A model generated the notes under the pieces. That model was not told the origin of the DNA. It ran no database searches and saw only the letters and a program-made list of their open reading frames with translations. A program made the translations under genes and the position numbers. A DNA stretch of 64,000 nt, taken from positions 124,001 through 188,000 of the forward strand of contig JBPFEG010000088.1 in NCBI GenBank assembly GCA_051061015.1. Direction: 5' to 3'. Below, piece after piece: positions 45,785 through 55,371 of the stretch (position 1 is its first letter; every line of letters starts with the position of its first letter). Source of the stretch: Methylomicrobium sp051061015 (lineage in GTDB: Bacteria; Pseudomonadota; Gammaproteobacteria; Methylococcales; Methylomonadaceae).

Positions 45785-47077
45785 TTAAGCGAACGGATGC
45801 TCCAGAATGATCGTTTCGTCACGATCGGGGCCAGTTGAAAGGATCGTTACTTTTACGCCGACCAATTGCTCCAGGCGTTTGATATAAGCTTTTGCGTTTT
45901 CCGGCAATTTGGCATAATCCGTAACACCTGCCGTCGTTTCGGACCAACCCGGCATTTCCTCGATCACCGCTTGGCACTGCTGATATTGTTCCGCACCCAA
46001 AGGGGCCGTTTCGGTGACTTTGCCGTTCAAACGGTAAGCCGTACAAATACCGACTTTATCCAGGCCATCGAGTACGTCCAGCTTGGTCAGACAGATGCCG
46101 CTGATGCTGTTCAGCCGGACCGATTTTCGCATCGCAACCGCATCGAACCAACCGGTACGACGTTTGCGGCCGGTCGTGGCGCCGAACTCACGGCCAACCC
46201 GCCCCAAATGTTCACCGTACGCATCGTCGAGTTCGGTAGGGAAAGGACCGTTGCCGACCCGGGTCGCGTAGGCTTTCGTGATGCCAAGCACATAATCCAG
46301 ATCGAGCGGCCCCACCCCGGAACCGGTCGCAGCGCCGCCGGCGGTCGTGCTGGATGAAGTCACATACGGGAAGGTGCCGTGATCCAGATCGAGCAAAGCC
46401 CCCTGCGCGCCTTCGAACAACAGATTCTTGCCCTGGTCCTGATAACGGTACAGCGCTTCACTGACATCGGTCAGCATCGGCTTGATCTGTTCACCGAGCG
46501 CCAGCGCTTCGTCCAAGGTTTTTTGAAAATCGACCGTTTCGGCATGGTAGTAATTGGCCAGCATAAAATTATGGTAATCCAATAACTCCTTCAATTTGTC
46601 GGCAAAGTCTTCGGGATTTAACAAATCGCCAGCCCGCAAGCCCCGACGCCCTGCCTTGTCTTCGTATGCCGGACCGATCCCGCGTCCGGTCGTGCCGATC
46701 GCTTTCGCTCCACGGGCCTTTTCGCGCGCCTGATCGATCGCGATATGCACGGGCAGAATCAAGGTGCAGGACTCACTGATCAATAAGCGGTTACGAACCG
46801 GAATGCCGGCTTTTTCAAGCAGTTCAATTTCCTCGATCAGCGCGTTCAGCGACAGCACCACGCCGTTACCGATCATGCATTGGACATTCTCTCTGAGAAT
46901 GCCCGAGGGAATCAGATGCAGGACCGTCTTTTCGCCGCGGATAACTAACGTATGCCCCGCATTGTGGCCGCCTTGAAAACGCACCACAGCGGCTGCTTGT
47001 TCGGTGAGCAGATCGACCAGCTTGCCTTTACCTTCATCGCCCCATTGCGTGCCGATGACTACGACATTTTTTCCCAT
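45785..47077 (-). CDS. purA: Adenylosuccinate synthase
   Basis: A 430-residue enzyme that joins IMP and aspartate with GTP to make adenylosuccinate, the first step from IMP to AMP. The N-terminal VVIGTQWGDEGKGKLVD is the family signature with the GTP-binding loop, and FQGGHNAGHT follows. The internal GTTGRGIGPAYEDKAGRRG segment is another family motif. It follows hisZ by ten bases and ends the operon. The hfl-hisZ-purA order is common in proteobacteria. Confidence 0.97.
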   Translation of the reverse strand: MGKNVVVIGTQWGDEGKGKLVDLLTEQAAAVVRFQGGHNAGHTLVIRGEKTVLHLIPSGILRENVQCMIGNGVVLSLNALIEEIELLEKAGIPVRNRLLISESCTLILPVHIAIDQAREKARGAKAIGTTGRGIGPAYEDKAGRRGLRAGDLLNPEDFADKLKELLDYHNFMLANYYHAETVDFQKTLDEALALGEQIKPMLTDVSEALYRYQDQGKNLLFEGAQGALLDLDHGTFPYVTSSSTTAGGAATGSGVGPLDLDYVLGITKAYATRVGNGPFPTELDDAYGEHLGRVGREFGATTGRKRRTGWFDAVAMRKSVRLNSISGICLTKLDVLDGLDKVGICTAYRLNGKVTETAPLGAEQYQQCQAVIEEMPGWSETTAGVTDYAKLPENAKAYIKRLEQLVGVKVTILSTGPDRDETIILEHPFA

Positions 47078-47087
47078 TTCTATTCCA

Positions 47088-48281
47088 CTAAGCTAAATTT
47101 TTGATTAACCAGGATTGATTCTCTTTTACAAGGACCGCAGTGCAGCCCATTGCCGCGCCGTCGCCCGCCTGCCCCGGCAATTGCTGAATCACCGTATTGC
47201 CTGCTGCGCGCAGGTCACGGATTTTTTCGGCCAGACTAGCGTCGTCGAGAGAGGGTGCGAAGATTTTGCTTTCCGGCGCATCAATATGACCGTTTGCATA
47301 ACTTAGCCCCGCCAATAATTTCAGGTCGGCGCTGAAACCGGTTGCGGGCCGCGCCCGTCCGAACACGCTGCCGATATTGTCGTAACGCCCGCCGCGCGCA
47401 ATCTCGCGGCCGACCTCCGGTGTAAAGGCCGCAAAAACAACGCCGGTATGATAATGATAACCGCGCAATTCCGCCAAATCGAAACTGACCGGCAAAGACG
47501 GAAACAGGTTGGTGAGCTTTGCGGCAATCGTTTCGAGATCGGCCAGAGCCTGTTTCAAGTCACTGCTTGCCCCCGCGAACACCTGGCGGGCCTTGCCGAT
47601 GATTTCGGGGCCGCCGTTCAACAGCGGCAACGCCAGAAACATGGCTTTCAGCTCGCCGTCGAGCGAATAGCTATCAATCAATTCGGACAGTTCCGGCCTG
47701 GCTTTGCGCTGCAGCACGTTGAATAGCTCGCCTTCCTGCGTAGGGCTTAAACCGGCCTGCCGGGAAAGGGAGCGATAAATGCCGACATGCCCTAAGTCGA
47801 GATGCACGTTCAGCATCCCCGTCAATGCAAGCATTTCCAGCATCAGCCGAATTACTTCGATATCGCTGTCGATCCCTGCATGGCCGTATAACTCGGCCCC
47901 GATCTGCATCGGGCTGCGGGTTTTTTCCAAAGGATCGCCGCGGGTATGCAGTACTGTGCCGTAATAGCACAAACGGGTCGGCCATTCGTGCTTCAGATGG
48001 TGTGCATCGATACGTGCCACCTGCGGAGTCATGTCGGCCCTGACGCCGAGCATTTCGCCGCTGATCTGGTCCGTCAATTTAAAGGTTTGCAATTCAAGGT
48101 CGTGCCCAGAACCGGTCAACAACGAATCGAGGAAATCAATGAACGGCGGAATCACCAGTTCATAGCCCCAGCAGGCAAACATATCGAGCAGCCTGCGTCT
48201 CAGACTTTCCAGATGTTTGGCATCAGCCGGCAGGATTTCTTCAATACCGTCCGGCAGCAGCCAGGAGTCTTTTTGTTGCAT
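47088..48281 (-). CDS. hisZ: ATP phosphoribosyltransferase regulatory subunit HisZ
   Basis: A 397-residue histidyl-tRNA synthetase paralogue that activates short-form HisG in histidine synthesis. It begins QKDSWLLPDGIEEILPADA and keeps the class II synthetase core (DMTPQVARIDA), but lacks tRNA charging features as expected. The ATG at 48281 is preferred over the TTG at 48302, because a terminator hairpin lies directly before it. No hisG is in the window. It precedes purA by ten bases. Confidence 0.9.
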   Translation of the reverse strand: MQQKDSWLLPDGIEEILPADAKHLESLRRRLLDMFACWGYELVIPPFIDFLDSLLTGSGHDLELQTFKLTDQISGEMLGVRADMTPQVARIDAHHLKHEWPTRLCYYGTVLHTRGDPLEKTRSPMQIGAELYGHAGIDSDIEVIRLMLEMLALTGMLNVHLDLGHVGIYRSLSRQAGLSPTQEGELFNVLQRKARPELSELIDSYSLDGELKAMFLALPLLNGGPEIIGKARQVFAGASSDLKQALADLETIAAKLTNLFPSLPVSFDLAELRGYHYHTGVVFAAFTPEVGREIARGGRYDNIGSVFGRARPATGFSADLKLLAGLSYANGHIDAPESKIFAPSLDDASLAEKIRDLRAAGNTVIQQLPGQAGDGAAMGCTAVLVKENQSWLIKNLA

Positions 48282-48304
48282 GTTTTTTCTAAGTCCACTC
48301 AAAC

Positions 48305-48330
48305 AAAACGCCCCGCACGGGCGAGGCGTT
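48305..48330. terminator. Hairpin between hflC and hisZ
   Basis: On the minus strand AACGCCTCGCCCG-TGC-GGGGCGTT forms a stem followed by TTGTTTGAG. It lies 50 bases after hflC and 23 bases before the hisZ ATG. It may partly stop transcription or dampen hisZ-purA expression. Confidence 0.6.
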
Positions 48331-48379
48331 CGTCAATGTTATCGCTGCCTTTTTCGGGGCAGTGGTTTGATCCTGTCCG

Positions 48380-49240
48380 CTATTTCTGTTGCTTGAAATA
48401 GCGGAAGAAATCGGAATCCGCATCGAGCACCAGCGTCGAGGATTTGCCGAAAGTCTTTTTATACGCATTCAAGCTGCGGTAAAAAGTGAAAAACTCGGGA
48501 TCGGCGCCAAACGCTTTCGCATAAATTTCGGCCGATTTCGCATCGCCTTCGCCACGCAGTTTTTCGGCCTCCTTAAACGCATTCGCCTTGGTCACCACGC
48601 TTTGCCGGTCCGCATCGGCACGAATCTTTTCGGCCGCTTCCGAACCTTGCGAACGGAATTCGCGCGCGATCCGGTCACGCTCAGCTTCCATCCGGCGGAA
48701 CACCGAACTGCTGACTTCCGGCGGCAAGTCGATGCGCATCACCTGAATGTCGATAATTTTCAGCCCCAGGTTTTTGGCCGCCGCCTGCGAATTTTTGATC
48801 ATAATATCGCGAATCGCCTTGCGATCGGTCGAAACCAGTTGCTTGATATCTCTCCGGGCAAACTCGCCGCGAAAGGCGTCCTTGATGATCGGATCCAGCC
48901 GCGAATTGGCCTGATAGACATCCCCGCCCACACGTTGGTAAAAACTTCTGACATCGTCGATACGCCATTTGACGAAAAAATCGACAATCACGTTTTTCTT
49001 TTCCGCCGTCAAAAAACCTTCCGGCTTGGAGACCATCGTCTGGATACGCGAGTCAAACTTTTTGATGTCATTGAAAGGATAAGGCCATTTAAAATGCAGC
49101 CCCGGCGTAAAATCATGTTCAACAATTTTACCAAACTTGTATTTGATCGCATTTTCGGTTTCATTGACCGAAAATACAAACATCGCGCCGATCAGCCACA
49201 GCGCGGCAATACCGATGATGATTTTATTGAATAGGGTCAT
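48380..49240 (-). CDS. hflC: Protease modulator HflC
   Basis: A 286-residue SPFH-domain protein with an N-terminal membrane anchor (IIIGIAALWLIGAMFVF, about residues 7-23). HflC and HflK form a ring in the periplasm that regulates FtsH. The C-terminal part carries the EAxRIRADADRQS segment typical of HflC. It overlaps the hflK stop by four bases. Confidence 0.95.
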   Translation of the reverse strand: MTLFNKIIIGIAALWLIGAMFVFSVNETENAIKYKFGKIVEHDFTPGLHFKWPYPFNDIKKFDSRIQTMVSKPEGFLTAEKKNVIVDFFVKWRIDDVRSFYQRVGGDVYQANSRLDPIIKDAFRGEFARRDIKQLVSTDRKAIRDIMIKNSQAAAKNLGLKIIDIQVMRIDLPPEVSSSVFRRMEAERDRIAREFRSQGSEAAEKIRADADRQSVVTKANAFKEAEKLRGEGDAKSAEIYAKAFGADPEFFTFYRSLNAYKKTFGKSSTLVLDADSDFFRYFKQQK

Positions 49241-50457
49241 TGGCGCCCCCTTGCTTCGCGTCCGCGGAACGAAGATCGCGCTGCTGTCGGCTGCTCTTCC
49301 GTTTCTACAGGCGACGACTCGGCTTTTGCCGGCGGCGCCACACTCTGGGCCTCAATTTCAGGTAACTTTTGCGCCATTTTATCCAACGGTAAATAAAGAA
49401 TGTTGTTGCCGCCCTTCACATCGACCATGACTACACTTGCTTCGCCCAATACCGACTCCATCGTGTCGATGTAGAGGCGCTTGCGGGTCACGTCAGGCCC
49501 TTTCAGATATTCGCCGAGCATTTTCGAAAAACGATTCGTTTCCCCTTCGGCCTGCGCAATGACCCTGTCCTTATAACCTTGGGCCTCCTGCAGCATTCTA
49601 GCCGCGGCGCCGCGCGCTTTCGGCACGATGTCGTTCGAGTAAGCCTCCGCTTCGTTGATCAGACGCTGCTTGTCTTCGCGGGCCTTGATTACGTCCTGAA
49701 ATGCGGCCTGGACTTGCTCAGGCGCTTGCACATCCTGCAGGTTCACACTGGTAATCTCGATGCCGGACTCATAACGGTCCATCACTTCCTGAATTTCCTT
49801 TTTGACCTGAGAGACGACCTCATTACGGCCTTCGGTCAACACGAAGTCCATATCCGAACTGCCGATCACACCGCGCTCGGCGCTTTCAGTAACCTGTTTC
49901 AAAGTCGTTGCCGGATCGACGACATTGAATAGAAATTTTTTCGCGCTATTCGTCAGATTGCTGACTTTATATTGAACGACCAGGCGCACATCGACATAAT
50001 TCTCATCGCGGGTCAGCATCAGCGCTTCTTTCGGCTCCGACCGGTCGCCGGCTTCACCAAAGCTTGAAAAACCGACCGCCAAGGTACGGTTTTGCTCGAC
50101 ATTCACGATATCGACCCGCTCGATAGGCACCGGCAAATGCCAATTCAATCCGGGACTTGTTTCTTCGACATATTTGCCGAAACGAGTCACTACCCCGATA
50201 TTACCCGCATCCACTTTGTAAGTACCGCTGGCGATCCAAATCGCTGCCACGGCTGCAACCGCAATCAGCCCGAGATTTTTTCTCGGACCATCCGCCGCGT
50301 CCTGCCCATCGCCGCCACTACTGCCGCTACCTCCGAAAAGATTGCTTAGTTTGTCCAGGGCCTTGCGTATCGTTTCGTCAAGATCGGGCGGTCCTTTTTG
50401 ATCGCCCCGACCGCTCCACGGGTCTTTATTGTCGCCTCCAGGTTCATTCCAGGACAT
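49237..50457 (-). CDS. hflK: FtsH protease activity modulator HflK
   Basis: A 406-residue SPFH protein. The N-terminus is Gly/Pro-rich (MSWNEPGGDNKDPWSG), typical for HflK. A membrane anchor lies near residues 64-80 (LGLIAVAAVAAIWIASG). The SPFH core has the RDENYVDVRLVVQYKV segment. Its C-terminus is Pro/Ala-rich and basic. It works with HflC and FtsH. It is the third gene of the hfq operon, 230 bases after hflX, and that gap shows nothing I can name. Confidence 0.95.
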   Translation of the reverse strand: MSWNEPGGDNKDPWSGRGDQKGPPDLDETIRKALDKLSNLFGGSGSSGGDGQDAADGPRKNLGLIAVAAVAAIWIASGTYKVDAGNIGVVTRFGKYVEETSPGLNWHLPVPIERVDIVNVEQNRTLAVGFSSFGEAGDRSEPKEALMLTRDENYVDVRLVVQYKVSNLTNSAKKFLFNVVDPATTLKQVTESAERGVIGSSDMDFVLTEGRNEVVSQVKKEIQEVMDRYESGIEITSVNLQDVQAPEQVQAAFQDVIKAREDKQRLINEAEAYSNDIVPKARGAAARMLQEAQGYKDRVIAQAEGETNRFSKMLGEYLKGPDVTRKRLYIDTMESVLGEASVVMVDVKGGNNILYLPLDKMAQKLPEIEAQSVAPPAKAESSPVETEEQPTAARSSFRGREARGRQ

Positions 50458-50691
50458 ACTTGTGCTCCATAGCAGGATATTTATTTTAGAATTAACGACG
50501 TATCAAGATTACAGATAAACGCCAAAGACAACCCCCCGCCGAGGGTTTATCGATAAAATAAGACAGGCGGTTTCCTTGCGGCTGTCGATAAGAAGGGCAT
50601 TTTATCGTAAATAGCGAAAAAACACGAAAACTTCACGGCACAAGTGGGCGTCGACAAAGCCCGCTTGCGTTTCGCTTTTCAATTTACACAA

Positions 50692-51960
50692 TCAGGGCAA
50701 CAGCGTTTTTCTGGGTACCGACTCTAAAATCCCCACATACTTGGGATCGATTTCGATGATCACTTCGGAATGCCCATCATCGCTGATTCGTTCTTCAATA
50801 AGGGTCGCGTAGACATGCATTTTCGCTCGTATATCGCCCTGTTCCGGTCGCAAATGGCATCGCAGTCGAATTTTGTGCACGGAAAAAATCTCGGCGAGCG
50901 CCTGAAACAATAAATCCGCCCCTTCACCGCTTATCGCCGACAGCCAGACGCGAACCGGTCTACCACTTTCATCGCGGTCGATTCGAGGACGGGCGCCGTC
51001 CAGCAGATCAATTTTGTTGTAAACTTCCAGTTGACGGATTTTATCGGCGCCGATCTCTTTTAAAACCAAATTGACCTCGGCAATCGTCTCATCGCGGTCC
51101 TCAGCATGTGCATCGATCACGTGCAGCAGTAAATTAGCCTCGCTGGCTTCCTGTAGTGTGGATTTAAACGCCGCGACCAGTTCGTGCGGCAGATGGCGAA
51201 TAAAGCCGACCGTATCGGCCAAGACGATTTCTGAATTATTCGGCAAACGGCAACTGCGCAGGGTCGGATCGAGGGTCGCAAATAACTGATCCGCCGCATA
51301 GATGTTCGCCCCGGTCAGTCGATTGAAGAGCGTCGATTTGCCGGCATTGGTGTAACCGACCAAGGATACGGTCGGAATCTCGGCCTTTTTGCGTTTGCCC
51401 CGGCTTTGATGACGCTGTTTCTCGACTTTTCCGAGGCGGGCCTGAATCTGTTTGATCCGGTCGCCAATCAAACGCCGGTCGGTTTCCAATTGGGTTTCGC
51501 CGGGACCGCGCAAGCCGATACCGCCTTTTTGCCGTTCCAGGTGAGTCCAGCCCCGCACCAGGCGGGTCGACAGATGTTTGAGCTGGGCCAACTCAACCTG
51601 CAGTTTTCCTTCGAAGGTCTGGGCGCGCTGCGCAAAAATATCGAGAATCAGGCCGTTTCTGTCCACGACACGTACGCCGAGCGCAGATTCGAGATTTCGC
51701 TCTTGGCTTGGCGTCAGGGGGTGATTAAATAGGACGATATCGGCCGCATGATCGGCAATGGCCTGCTTGAGCTCTTCGACCTTTCCGCTGCCGACAAAAT
51801 ATTTCGGATCCGGATTTTTACGACTGCCGGTGACCACATGCACCGGTTCGGCACCGGCCGACTTGGCCAGTTCCTTCAACTCCAGAAGATCTTCCTGTCC
51901 GGAATGCAGGATCAGATGAACAAGAACAGCCCGTTCACCCGAATCGGGGCGTTCAAACAA
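50692..51960 (-). CDS. hflX: GTPase HflX
   Basis: A 422-residue ribosome-associated GTPase (heat-shock ribosome splitting). The N-terminal half has the HflX linker (GLRGPGETQLETDRR), the G domain has VGYTNAGKSTLFN, then DTVGFIRHLPH (G3), and VYNKIDLLD (G4 NKxD). It lies 108 bases downstream of hfq, the usual order. Confidence 0.96.
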   Translation of the reverse strand: MFERPDSGERAVLVHLILHSGQEDLLELKELAKSAGAEPVHVVTGSRKNPDPKYFVGSGKVEELKQAIADHAADIVLFNHPLTPSQERNLESALGVRVVDRNGLILDIFAQRAQTFEGKLQVELAQLKHLSTRLVRGWTHLERQKGGIGLRGPGETQLETDRRLIGDRIKQIQARLGKVEKQRHQSRGKRKKAEIPTVSLVGYTNAGKSTLFNRLTGANIYAADQLFATLDPTLRSCRLPNNSEIVLADTVGFIRHLPHELVAAFKSTLQEASEANLLLHVIDAHAEDRDETIAEVNLVLKEIGADKIRQLEVYNKIDLLDGARPRIDRDESGRPVRVWLSAISGEGADLLFQALAEIFSVHKIRLRCHLRPEQGDIRAKMHVYATLIEERISDDGHSEVIIEIDPKYVGILESVPRKTLLP

Positions 51961-52068
51961 TCAACAACTCCCTCGCCGGGACAACCAATAGACGACGTAC
52001 ACCCGTAGTAGGCTCACAGGCTGATTTCGCACGTATCGAAAGTGACAATACACAAAGCCAACCCGTAA

Positions 52069-52308
52069 TTATTCTTCTTCGCTGTCAGTTTCTGGAATCA
52101 TCTTGACAGCTTTTCCAGGCACTATGGTCGAAATAGCGTGCTTGTAGACCATTTGACTGACTGTATTTTTCAGCATGATCACATACTGATCAAACGAATC
52201 GACTTTGCCTTGCAGTTTAATGCCGTTGACAAGGAAGATAGAAACAGGAGTATGCTCCTTTCTTAAAGTGTTTAGAAAATTATCCTGCAAATTTTGGCCT
52301 TTTGACAT
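52069..52308 (-). CDS. hfq: RNA chaperone Hfq
   Basis: A 79-residue Sm-like protein. It begins MSKGQNLQDNFLNTLRKEH, with Sm1 (VSIFLVNGIKLQGKV) and Sm2 (YKHAISTIVP) motifs. Hfq hexamers bind sRNAs and mRNAs. It leads the hflX-hflK-hflC-hisZ-purA gene run. The C-terminal tail is short (about 12 acidic residues). Confidence 0.97.
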   Translation of the reverse strand: MSKGQNLQDNFLNTLRKEHTPVSIFLVNGIKLQGKVDSFDQYVIMLKNTVSQMVYKHAISTIVPGKAVKMIPETDSEEE

Positions 52309-52548
52309 CCGATTTCTCCTTATTATGTTTATTTAGTTGATATCTAAGATAACGGTAAATACAAATCTGCACAATGGCTAATTTAAGAACAGTTTTTGTT
52401 CCTGATTTTTCCGAGATCGGGTTGCGGGTAATGGCGTCAGATAACCCATAGCTTATCATTTATCGCTATGCTTTCCTATTGCCTGGGCATATTTTGGCAT
52501 TTTTCTGCCAGACCGAGAAGCACAGACAATCACACGCCAAACGAGCAA

Positions 52549-53322
52549 TTATGTCCTTAAAAAATCCAGCACCGCGGCCAAAAAACTTTCCGGCTGCTGA
52601 ACATGCAGCCAATGCCCGGCACCATCAATTGTGTTAAGCTGCGCATGCGGAAACAGAGGAAAAACAGCTTCGGCTTTAACGAAGTTCGATTCGGAGCCGG
52701 CAATGAACAAGACCGAACCCTGGTAAGGCGCTCGGCTCAGGGCATCGGGAAAAGCAACGATACTGGGTGCGGAACGGCCCAGTATTTCTAGATCAACGCG
52801 CCATTGGTAATGACCGTCGCGCAATACCAGATTTTGCAATAAAAACTGCCGGTAACTGAGTTCAGGAATGGCATGTGCAAGGCTTTCCTCCGCCTGTTTC
52901 CGGTTGCCAATCGTAGCCAACGGCAGCCTCTTCAACGCCGAAATGGTCGTGTCGAAGCTATGCGAATAAGTCATCGGCGCAATATCGGCAATGATCAATT
53001 TATTGACTATATCGGGATTGTTCAGCGCCAACCACATCGCAACTTTGCCGCCCATGCTATGTCCGAGCAGACTGGCCTTTATTAAACCGCGCCGAGCCAT
53101 GAACAATCGAACATCTTCAGCCATCACCGAATAATCCATTACCGGATGATGCGGCGATGCTCCGTGGTTACGCAGATCTACCGCAAACACATGATGCGAG
53201 ACAGCCAATTTCTCCGCAATGAATTTCCAATTGCGCGAGGAAGCAAAAAACCCATGTAAAATAATCAGCGGAGCATCGTCAGGCCGACCAAACTCGCTAT
53301 AAGCTAATTCGACAGCAGCCAT
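52549..53322 (-). CDS. Alpha/beta-fold esterase (YbfF-like)
   Basis: A 257-residue soluble hydrolase. The nucleophile elbow is GHSMGG (about residues 88-93), the oxyanion region LHGFFASSRNW near residue 22, and the catalytic histidine lies in GAGHWLHVQQP near the C-terminus. The sequence resembles the YbfF esterase family. The substrate is unknown. It is transcribed toward the window start, the same direction as hfq. Confidence 0.88.
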   Translation of the reverse strand: MAAVELAYSEFGRPDDAPLIILHGFFASSRNWKFIAEKLAVSHHVFAVDLRNHGASPHHPVMDYSVMAEDVRLFMARRGLIKASLLGHSMGGKVAMWLALNNPDIVNKLIIADIAPMTYSHSFDTTISALKRLPLATIGNRKQAEESLAHAIPELSYRQFLLQNLVLRDGHYQWRVDLEILGRSAPSIVAFPDALSRAPYQGSVLFIAGSESNFVKAEAVFPLFPHAQLNTIDGAGHWLHVQQPESFLAAVLDFLRT

Positions 53323-53769
53323 CCCGTTTCTTTTAATGATGGGCTCAAAAGATCAGCCCGATTAAATTGTGAAATGTAGATTTTGAAAACAGACAAGACT
53401 TTCCGTTCGCGCTTATTACGGGAGACAAGAAATTATAGCTTGCCTCTCATCATGCCGAAACCTTTTTAAATGATAAAAAAATGACAGCAGATACCTGACA
53501 ACTTTAAGAAAGCCAAAGAGCTTATCGCGGACGAGCAAATCCTGTCACGGTTCGCCAGATAATCAATGCCATCGCTGAGCGGGATAGATACTAGAGACGA
53601 CTCAGGATAAAGGAAGCTCCTAAGCCACATCCTTATGGCTCCAAGAATTCTCAGACAATAAGCTAAAATATAAAATAAACAATAGCTTATAATTCCGCAC
53701 CACAACAGAAGAGGACGAATGCTCCTACCCCAATCGTTTTTGGACAGTCATTGATATCAACGCCTGCGA
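53323..53769. other. Intergenic region
   Basis: This 447-base region between the esterase and the Roadblock gene contains one open frame of 79 codons (53466-53705, minus), which has a composition of hydrophobic and low-confidence residues and no supporting ribosome-binding site. I see no RNA gene or clear terminator. Confidence 0.4.
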
Positions 53770-54132
53770 TTAGAGCAAGCCGGTGATACTTTCCGCTGCA
53801 CGCTTTACATCCAAAAAAATCAGACCCAATTTTGCATTCGGCTTGGCTAATACCGTTAATACAGCATCATCACCCGCGTAGGTCATCAGGACATAACCCT
53901 TCTCCCCTTTGATCAGCACCTGTTCGAGAGTGCCTCTGGATAACTCATGCGCAGTCCGATCCCCGAGAGACAGCATCGCGGCGCTCATTGCCCCTACCCT
54001 ATCCTCATCCATACCAGCAGGCAAAACTGACGCCATCATTAATCCATCCGTCGAGATAATTCCCGATGCCTCAATATCCGCTGAAGTCCCATTCAAATCT
54101 GTCAATACAGATGTAAGCATATCTGCCCGCAT
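53770..54132 (-). CDS. Roadblock/LC7 (MglB-like) protein
   Basis: A 120-residue protein that is a single Roadblock/LC7 domain: ASGIISTDGLMMASVLPAG, then AMLSLGDRTAHELSRG and VLMTYAGDDAVLTVLAKPNAKLGL (given in pieces). In bacteria these proteins act as GTPase activators or scaffolds for small GTPases such as MglA. It is the last gene of a module with a GTPase, so a regulatory link is expected. Gap to the next gene is 31 bases. Confidence 0.88.
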   Translation of the reverse strand: MRADMLTSVLTDLNGTSADIEASGIISTDGLMMASVLPAGMDEDRVGAMSAAMLSLGDRTAHELSRGTLEQVLIKGEKGYVLMTYAGDDAVLTVLAKPNAKLGLIFLDVKRAAESITGLL

Positions 54133-54163
54133 ATCTCTTCCTCTTTAACGATAAAATAAATTA

Positions 54164-54808
54164 TTAAGATGCTTTGGTCGCGTATCGAATTGCCAAAGCC
54201 CAAACCAAACTCACAAATTCCGGCTGATTGAAATGAGGGATGCCGGAAATAACCAACACAAACCGATTTTTTCCAATGAACAGCGGCCAAAATCCCATTT
54301 GACTATTGCCGAACACATCGACAATGGCCCATGCTTGACTTGCCTGCCCCAAATTATTCACCAATACCCCTGAGCGACGCGCATGCACAGTTGCAATCTC
54401 GGCGCTCAATGCCGACAACTCCTCCGCCACCTCATGCGGAAAACCATGGCTGGCCAGATAAAACCCCTCCATATCCGCCAGCAATACCTTACCGTTTTCG
54501 GTAATGGTGGTAAGCATATCCGGCAAAATCTTGTCGAGTTGATCGGCCGGATAACTCAAATCTTGTGTCAGGCCCTGAACCCAGCCCAGTTTTTGACAAT
54601 GGTGCAATAATTCCATGCATTTGTCAGCGTCTTCCATGCCTGTCAACATCTGAAGATTTTCAATTGTCAATGCTTTGGTCGTCGGCTGTAAAAGCATCTG
54701 CCGGATAAACTGGCGCGGCTTGTCCATCTCGTTTGAAGACACCGCATAAAAAGCCCCGGACGGTGTGGGGTACAAAAAAAGTCCTTCTGTCAAATGATAG
54801 CTGCTCAT
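54164..54808 (-). CDS. Protein with Roadblock-like C-terminal domain
   Basis: A 214-residue protein. Residues 1-85 form a helical N-terminus of unknown type. From about 86 onward the GKVLLADMEGFYLASHGFP and LGQASQAWAIVDVFGNSQMGFWPLF segments read as a Roadblock-type fold (strand-helix pattern with a -GF-A- start). It lies one base downstream of the GTPase gene, so close coupling is likely. The fold is an inference. Confidence 0.72.
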   Translation of the reverse strand: MSSYHLTEGLFLYPTPSGAFYAVSSNEMDKPRQFIRQMLLQPTTKALTIENLQMLTGMEDADKCMELLHHCQKLGWVQGLTQDLSYPADQLDKILPDMLTTITENGKVLLADMEGFYLASHGFPHEVAEELSALSAEIATVHARRSGVLVNNLGQASQAWAIVDVFGNSQMGFWPLFIGKNRFVLVISGIPHFNQPEFVSLVWALAIRYATKAS

Positions 54809-54809
54809 A

Positions 54810-55346
54810 TTATTCGGCCAATCCCGGATCCAATGAATAAAGAAGGGATTGCACTAGGAGAGATACATCGCTTCTGACTCTGGCGTCGACGGCAAACACC
54901 GGCGATTTCAAACCTGAAACTTGCAACTGCAAATGATAATCGGCAATGGTAGGTTTACTGCTCAAATCCATTTGCGTTACACCAATTGCAACGCTGGTCT
55001 TCGAAATAAAGTCGCCGAAGGAATCCAGGAAAAATTTCATATCCTTAAACGGATCCGCCCGGGTATTATCCAATAACAAAACCAGACCGATCCCTCCATT
55101 GATCAGAATATCCCACATAAAATCGAAACGCTCCTGTCCTGGCGTGCCGTACAAGTGGATCTTTTCCCCATCGGAGAGGTTCATTACCCCATAATCCATC
55201 GCGACGGTCGTGGCCGCCTTTCTGGATTTGGTCATGTCGCTGGCGGATGCATCGGTTTTAACCGGCGGCACATCGCTGATCGAGTGAATTGCCGTGGTTT
55301 TGCCGGCGCCTACCGGCCCTGTAAAAATAATCTTGTACTGACTCAT
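54810..55346 (-). CDS. Small Ras-like GTPase (MglA/conservon-type)
   Basis: A 178-residue GTPase. The P-loop is GPVGAGKT (10-17), switch II GTPGQE (67-72), and the base-recognition motif TQMD (124-127, where NKxD is usual). This matches the COG2229-type GTPases that pair with Roadblock proteins, and MglA more distantly. The start at 55346 (MSQYKIIF) is chosen over a GTG 33 bases earlier that would overlap the upstream gene. It probably works with the two Roadblock proteins downstream as a polarity or motility switch. Confidence 0.87.
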   Translation of the reverse strand: MSQYKIIFTGPVGAGKTTAIHSISDVPPVKTDASASDMTKSRKAATTVAMDYGVMNLSDGEKIHLYGTPGQERFDFMWDILINGGIGLVLLLDNTRADPFKDMKFFLDSFGDFISKTSVAIGVTQMDLSSKPTIADYHLQLQVSGLKSPVFAVDARVRSDVSLLVQSLLYSLDPGLAE

Positions 55347-55371
55347 AATCGTGTCGTTCCGTTGTCCTGAG

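Noticed and set aside
53466..53705. 79-codon minus-strand frame
   Set aside because: No ribosome-binding site, no family and poor composition.
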